This document shows, piece by piece, positions 5,867 through 9,775 of a DNA stretch of 9,775 nucleotides. This DNA is from an uncultured Oscillospiraceae bacterium (GTDB lineage: Bacteria > Bacillota > Clostridia > Oscillospirales > Acutalibacteraceae): positions 1-9,775 of the forward strand of contig CAUDRD010000043.1 in assembly GCA_958451705.1 (NCBI GenBank), in the 5' to 3' direction. The position numbers and the translations under genes are program-made. Each line of letters begins with the position of its first letter. Positions within the stretch are counted from its first letter, which is position 1. The notes below the pieces were generated by a model. The model was not told where the DNA came from. It ran no database searches and worked only from the letters and a program-made list of their open reading frames with translations.

Positions 5867-5897
5867 GAGGGCAACCTCATAGACGCCTTTTCTTTTT
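5855..5897 (+). terminator. leader intrinsic terminator of glnN
   Basis: AAAGGCGTCT (5855-5864) pairs with AGACGCCTTT (5881-5890). After a T-T mismatch the stem continues as TGAGG/CCTCA, closed by a GCAA (GNRA) tetraloop (5871-5874). The sequence TTTTCTTTTT follows (5888-5897). It lies between the promoter and glnN, so it acts as an attenuator. Confidence 0.85.
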
Positions 5898-5935
5898 ACT
5901 TATTTTATTTATTATTTTGCAAAGGGGAGTCCGTT

Positions 5936-8032
5936 ATGGAAAAAGTTCCTGAGTTTTTTGGCTGTCTCGTATTTGATGACAGGGTAATGAAAGCAAATTT
6001 GTCATCGGAAGTATATCAGTCGCTGAAAAAAACAATTGATGAGGGAGCAAAGCTCGATTTATCAGTAGCAAACGCCGTTGCCTCTGCTATGAAAGACTGG
6101 GCAGTTGAACACGGAGCAACGCATTTTACTCACTGGTTCCAGCCTTTAACCGGCATTACTGCGGAAAAGCACGACAGCTTTATCACTCCTTCTCCCGACG
6201 GAGGAGTAATAATGGAGTTTTCCGGTAAAGAGCTTATAAAAGGTGAGCCGGATGCATCCTCATTCCCCTCAGGAGGATTGAGGGCTACCTTTGAGGCAAG
6301 AGGCTATACCGCATGGGATCCCACTTCCTATGCGTTTATTAAAGGAAAGACCTTATGTATTCCCACCGCTTTCTGCGCTTACGGCGGTGAGGCTCTTGAT
6401 AAAAAGACTCCGCTTCTTCGTTCAATGGAAGCTCTTAACCGTCAGGCGCTGCGTATTTTGAGACTTTTCGGCAACACCAGTGTAAAATACGTACACACAA
6501 GCGTCGGCCCTGAGCAGGAGTATTTCCTTGTAGATAAAGAGATGTACGATAAGCGCAAAGACCTTATTTATACAGGACGCACTCTTTTCGGCGCACGTCC
6601 TCCCAAGGGTCAGGAGATGGATGACCACTACTTCGGAGTAATTAAGCCCAGAGTAGAAGCTTATATGGAAGACCTTGATAACGAGCTTTGGAAGCTGGGA
6701 ATCTTTGCTAAAACAAAGCATAACGAAGTTGCTCCGGCGCAGCATGAGCTGGCTCCGATTTACCAGACCACAAACATCGCCACCGACCACAACCAGCTTA
6801 CAATGGAAATAATGCAGAAGGTTGCCTCAAGGCACGGCCTTGTATGCCTGCTCCATGAAAAGCCCTTTGCCGGCGTTAACGGAAGCGGAAAGCATAACAA
6901 CTGGTCACTTGCTACCGATACAGGCGTAAACCTTTTAACTCCCGGTGAAACACCCCATGAAAACGCACAGTTCCTCCTTTTCCTCTGCGCAGTAATTAAG
7001 GCTGTTGACGATTATCAGGATCTGCTTCGTATTGCCGTTGCCACAGCAGGAAACGACCATCGTTTGGGCGCTAACGAAGCTCCTCCCGCAGTGGTGTCCA
7101 TGTTCCTGGGCGATGAGCTTACTGCAATACTCGAAGCTATTGAGAACGATACAGCTTACAATGCGGCGAAAAAGACCACTATGAAGCTTGGCGTAGACGT
7201 TCTTCCGAAATTCCCCAGAGACACCACCGACCGAAACAGAACTTCACCCTTTGCCTTCACCGGCAATAAGTTCGAGTTCCGTATGCTCGGTTCTTCAAAC
7301 AGCATCGCCTGTGCAAACATCATGCTCAACAGCGCAGTTGCTGAGTCTCTTAAAGTTTATGCCGACCGTCTTGAAAACGTGGATGATTTTGAAACCGCTC
7401 TTCATGAAATGATCAAAAAGACCATTAAGGATCACAAGCGCATTATCTTTAACGGAAACGGCTATGATGACACCTGGATTCATGAGGCAACGGAGAACAG
7501 AGGGCTTCTTAATTACCGCACAACTCCCGACTGTATGCCTCATCTCTTAGATGAAAAGAATGTAAAAATGCTCACAGCTCACAATGTATATTCAGAGCCG
7601 GAGCTTCAGTCGAGATGCGAAATCATGCTTGAAAACTACTGCAAGACCGTAGTAATCGAAGCTAATACAATGGTTGACATGGCGAAGAGACAGATCCTTC
7701 CCGCTATCGAAAGCTATGTGGCAGACGTAGCAAAAACCGCCGCTGCAAAGAAGAGCGTAGATTCTGATATCCCATGTACATATGAGAAAGAGCTTGTTAA
7801 GAAGCTTTCGGTACTCACAGATCAGATTGCAGTAAAAACCGATGAGCTTGATGAAGCGGTTATGAAAGTAAAGGCACTTACCGATGTAGAAGAGGAGGCT
7901 TACGGTATAAGAGATACCGTTCTGGCTAAAATGGGCGAACTTCGTGCCGTTGCAGACGAAGCGGAAACGGTAATGTCAGAGAAGTATTGGCCGTTCCCAA
8001 CATACGGCGAACTGCTTTTCGGCGTAAGATAA
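5936..8032 (+). CDS. glnN: glutamine synthetase type III
   Basis: Makes glutamine from glutamate, ammonia and ATP. It belongs to the large GSIII family, found in Bacteroidetes, cyanobacteria and clostridia. At 698 residues it has the usual family length. Hallmarks include the GSIII N-terminal motif ATHFTHWFQPLTGITAEKHD (61-80), GPEQEYFLVD (191-200, a metal-binding strand), RTLFGARPPKGQEMDDHYFG (215-234), KHNEVAPAQHELAPIYQ (261-277), NGSGKHNNWSL (315-325), GNDHRLGANEAPP (372-384) and FEFRMLGSS (446-454). Residues about 560-698 form the helical C-terminal extension of the family, ending WPFPTYGELLFGVR. The ATG at 5936 follows GGGGAG (5924-5929) at a good distance. It is transcribed divergently from the glutamate synthase operon through its own attenuated leader. 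The locus therefore carries two unrelated-length glutamine synthetases, which may serve different nitrogen levels. Confidence 0.97.
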   Translation: MEKVPEFFGCLVFDDRVMKANLSSEVYQSLKKTIDEGAKLDLSVANAVASAMKDWAVEHGATHFTHWFQPLTGITAEKHDSFITPSPDGGVIMEFSGKELIKGEPDASSFPSGGLRATFEARGYTAWDPTSYAFIKGKTLCIPTAFCAYGGEALDKKTPLLRSMEALNRQALRILRLFGNTSVKYVHTSVGPEQEYFLVDKEMYDKRKDLIYTGRTLFGARPPKGQEMDDHYFGVIKPRVEAYMEDLDNELWKLGIFAKTKHNEVAPAQHELAPIYQTTNIATDHNQLTMEIMQKVASRHGLVCLLHEKPFAGVNGSGKHNNWSLATDTGVNLLTPGETPHENAQFLLFLCAVIKAVDDYQDLLRIAVATAGNDHRLGANEAPPAVVSMFLGDELTAILEAIENDTAYNAAKKTTMKLGVDVLPKFPRDTTDRNRTSPFAFTGNKFEFRMLGSSNSIACANIMLNSAVAESLKVYADRLENVDDFETALHEMIKKTIKDHKRIIFNGNGYDDTWIHEATENRGLLNYRTTPDCMPHLLDEKNVKMLTAHNVYSEPELQSRCEIMLENYCKTVVIEANTMVDMAKRQILPAIESYVADVAKTAAAKKSVDSDIPCTYEKELVKKLSVLTDQIAVKTDELDEAVMKVKALTDVEEEAYGIRDTVLAKMGELRAVADEAETVMSEKYWPFPTYGELLFGVR

Positions 8033-8053
8033 ATACAACTTAAAATGTGCTGA

Positions 8054-8092
8054 TCATCGGCCGCAAAAACGCTTTGTTTATGCGGTCGATGA
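8054..8092. repeat. stable hairpin between glnN and guaA
   Basis: TCATCGGCCGCA (8054-8065) pairs with TGCGGTCGATGA (8081-8092) over 12 bp including one G-U pair. After an A-A mismatch the stem continues as AAAC/GTTT around a five-base loop. No T-run follows on either strand, so it is not a standard intrinsic terminator. It starts 22 nt after the glnN stop and could be a 3'-end stabiliser, a weak terminator, or part of an RNA upstream of guaA. Confidence 0.6.
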
Positions 8093-8122
8093 AGACTGTC
8101 TGCAGAAAAATTGAAAAAATAT

Positions 8123-8168
8123 TTGAATATGGAGCCGTTTTGGATTAAAATAATGACCGGAATATAAT
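8123..8168 (+). promoter_or_regulatory. probable guaA promoter, two overlapping candidates
   Basis: TTGAAT (8123-8128), 17 bp, TAAAAT (8146-8151) is one good candidate. TATAAT (8163-8168) with a poor -35 TTGGAT (8140-8145), also at 17 bp, is another, and would give a leader under 20 nt. Either implies guaA can be transcribed apart from glnN. Confidence 0.5.
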
Positions 8169-8177
8169 AACACAGTG

Positions 8178-8185
8178 AAAGGCGG
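8178..8185 (+). promoter_or_regulatory. ribosome binding site fixing the guaA TTG start
   Basis: AAAGGCGG ends 7 nt before the TTG at 8193. An in-frame GTG at 8175 lies upstream of this site and would have no ribosome binding site of its own. Confidence 0.7.
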
Positions 8186-8192
8186 AAAAAAC

Positions 8193-9725
8193 TTGGATAA
8201 AATACTTGTGCTTGATTTTGGCGGTCAATATAATCAGCTGATTGCAAGACGTGTGCGTGATTTGCACGTTTATGCTGAAGTAAAATCTTACAGCAAAATA
8301 ACTCTTGATGAAATTAAAGAGGCAGGATACAAAGGTATAATCTTTACGGGAGGACCTAACAGCGTATATGAAGAGTCCTCTCCTCACTATACGCCGGAAA
8401 TACTCAATATCGGTGTTCCGATTCTCGGTATCTGCTACGGATGCCAGCTTATGGCATATATGGGCGGCGGTGAAATCTGCAGCGCCGGAAGCATAAGCGA
8501 ATACGGTAAAGTAAAACTTTACGCAGGCGAGGGTGTCCTGTTTAAAGATGTTCCCCGTGAGAGCATCTGCTGGATGAGCCATACGGATTATGTAAAGGCA
8601 GTTCCGGCGTCTTTCAGCGTTACGGCTACAACAGATAACTGTCCCTGTGCTGCTATGGAGGATTCTCAGCGCAAGCTCTACGGCGTTCAGTTCCACCCGG
8701 AGGTAACTCACACCCAGTACGGAAACCAGATTCTCAGCAATTTCCTTTTCTCTGTCTGCCAATGTGCCGGAGACTGGAATATGGCGGATTTTGTAACAGC
8801 TTCCGTTGAAAAATATAAAAAATACCTTGCGGGCAAAAAAGTTCTCTGTGCTCTCAGCGGAGGCGTAGACTCTTCTGTTGCCGCAGTTCTTCTCCATAAA
8901 GCGGTTGGGGATAACCTTACCTGCGTTTTTGTAGACCACGGTCTTCTTCGTAAAGACGAGGGCGATTATGTAGAAAAAACCTTTAAAGAAACCTTTAATA
9001 TGAATATTATAAGAGTAAACGCTCAGCAGCGTTTCCTCGATAAGCTTGCGGGAGTTACTGAGCCCGAGAAAAAGCGTAAAATTATAGGCAGTGAGTTTAT
9101 AAGAGTTTTTGAAGACGAAGCAAAGAAAATAGGTAAGGTCCACTGCCTTGTACAGGGAACCATTTATCCCGATGTAATTGAAAGCGGAGCGGGAGATGCC
9201 TCTGTTATAAAGAGCCACCACAACGTCGGCGGACTTCCCGACGTAATAGATTTTGACGAGATAGTTGAGCCTCTTCGTGACCTGTTTAAGGATGAAGTAA
9301 GAGCGGCGGGAGAGCAGCTTGGCATACCTCATGACCTTGTATGGCGTCAGCCCTTCCCGGGACCGGGACTTGCAGTCAGAATTATAGGCGAAATCACTGC
9401 CGAAAAGCTCAAGGTCCTTCAGGATGCAGATGCAATTTTCCGTGAAGAAGTCGCTGCGGCAGGTCTCGAAAGGAGTATAAGCCAGTATTTTGCCGTGCTT
9501 ACCGCAAACAGAAGCGTAGGCGTAATGGGCGACGCAAGAACATACGGTTATACCGTTGCCCTTCGCGCGGTAAATACCGATGACTTTATGACGGTTGACT
9601 GGACAAGACTTCCCTATGAAGTCCTTGAAAAGACAAGCAGCCGTATTACCAATGAGGTTCGCAGTATAAACCGAGTGGTTTACGATATAACGAGTAAACC
9701 CCCGGCCACAGTTGAATGGGAGTAA
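8193..9725 (+). CDS. guaA: GMP synthase (glutamine-hydrolysing)
   Basis: Converts XMP to GMP using ATP and glutamine-derived ammonia; a soluble enzyme, usually a dimer. The 510-residue protein has the standard order. A class I amidotransferase domain (about 1-190) carries the Cys81 nucleophile in GICYGCQLM and His168/Glu170 in VQFHPEV. The ATP-pyrophosphatase domain follows with the P-loop SGGVDSS (222-228) and VFVDHGLLRKDE (245-256). The C-terminal dimerisation/XMP-binding domain includes FPGPGLAVR and ends TSKPPATVEWE. Length and domains are normal, and nothing is missing. The TTG start at 8193 is chosen because of the ribosome site AAAGGCGG and because GuaA proteins usually begin within a few residues of ILVLDFGGQYNQLIARR. 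An upstream GTG at 8175 is less likely. It follows glnN on the same strand after 160 nt with its own probable promoter. Its link to the locus is that it consumes glutamine. Confidence 0.97.
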   Translation: MDKILVLDFGGQYNQLIARRVRDLHVYAEVKSYSKITLDEIKEAGYKGIIFTGGPNSVYEESSPHYTPEILNIGVPILGICYGCQLMAYMGGGEICSAGSISEYGKVKLYAGEGVLFKDVPRESICWMSHTDYVKAVPASFSVTATTDNCPCAAMEDSQRKLYGVQFHPEVTHTQYGNQILSNFLFSVCQCAGDWNMADFVTASVEKYKKYLAGKKVLCALSGGVDSSVAAVLLHKAVGDNLTCVFVDHGLLRKDEGDYVEKTFKETFNMNIIRVNAQQRFLDKLAGVTEPEKKRKIIGSEFIRVFEDEAKKIGKVHCLVQGTIYPDVIESGAGDASVIKSHHNVGGLPDVIDFDEIVEPLRDLFKDEVRAAGEQLGIPHDLVWRQPFPGPGLAVRIIGEITAEKLKVLQDADAIFREEVAAAGLERSISQYFAVLTANRSVGVMGDARTYGYTVALRAVNTDDFMTVDWTRLPYEVLEKTSSRITNEVRSINRVVYDITSKPPATVEWE

Positions 9726-9741
9726 GCTGAATAAAAACTTT

Positions 9742-9771
9742 CTCCTTATCGTATTTTAAGTAAGATAGGAG
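9742..9771 (+). terminator. possible guaA terminator stem at the window end
   Basis: CTCCTTATC (9742-9750) can pair with GATAGGAG (9764-9771) with one bulged T, 17 nt after the guaA stop. The window ends four bases later, so any T-run is out of sight. Confidence 0.3.
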
Positions 9772-9775
9772 TATA

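Noticed and set aside
5640..5935. Glutamine riboswitch or glnA RNA motif in the divergent region
   Set aside because: The two leaders are too short and consist almost wholly of the promoter, one early hairpin and a terminator. I see no multi-stem aptamer, and the ANTAR explanation fits the loops better.
6422..6790. Open minus-strand frame opposite glnN
   Set aside because: It overlaps conserved GSIII coding sequence and has no recognisable domain or promoter.
8033..8192. Purine riboswitch ahead of guaA
   Set aside because: The conserved three-way junction core is not found; only one long hairpin and promoter-like boxes are present.
8145..9332. A long open minus-strand frame (395 codons) antisense to guaA
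   Set aside because: It lies opposite a full-length GuaA with every catalytic motif. Its translation is a low-complexity mix rich in Tyr, Phe, Asn and Ser with no family features, and it has no ribosome site. It is a codon-bias shadow.
1..9775. CRISPR arrays, insertion sequences, tRNA or rRNA genes
   Set aside because: No regularly spaced repeats, transposase-like proteins, terminal inverted repeats or cloverleaf sequences were seen anywhere in the window.

Overview
The window looks like a chromosomal stretch from a Gram-positive anaerobe of class Clostridia, probably an uncultured gut Oscillospirales/Eubacteriales relative. The reasons are a three-gene split ferredoxin-type glutamate synthase, a class III glutamine synthetase, an ANTAR regulator with a degenerate receiver, strong purine-rich ribosome binding sites, and sigma-A promoters with 17-bp spacers. 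The taxon is inferred from gene style and was not tested by any search.

The layout is a divergent nitrogen-assimilation locus. On the minus strand, running right to left from about 5690 to 268, lies one probable operon: glutamine amidotransferase subunit of glutamate synthase (5595-4504), FMN/iron-sulfur synthase subunit (4504-2999), GXGXG beta-helix subunit (2846-2127), type I glutamine synthetase glnA (2108-891) and an ANTAR antitermination regulator (852-268). On the plus strand are glnN, a class III glutamine synthetase (5936-8032), and guaA, GMP synthase (8193-9725), which consumes glutamine. The products together capture ammonia as glutamine, move the amide to 2-oxoglutarate to make glutamate, and spend glutamine on GMP. 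No gltD (NAD(P)H subunit) is present.

The most interesting part is the 340-bp divergent control region (5596-5935). Both operons have near-consensus promoters, and each is followed almost at the transcription start by an intrinsic terminator. Each leader can instead fold an early hairpin with the same hexanucleotide loop AAAGGC (A at loop position 1, G at 4), the signature of ANTAR-binding RNA hairpins. Forming this hairpin uses up the 5' arm of the terminator. The glutamate synthase leader also has a second, apical hairpin whose loop can be read as AGUGUC, again A1/G4. Because an ANTAR protein is encoded at the end of the same operon, the simplest model is autogenous antitermination of the glutamate synthase/glnA operon and co-control of glnN. 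This is inference from foldings done by eye.

The edges are less informative. Positions 1-206 hold no recognisable gene. A plus-strand terminator-like hairpin at 207-237 suggests a convergent plus-strand transcript ending there. After guaA only 50 bases remain, with a possible terminator stem at the window end.
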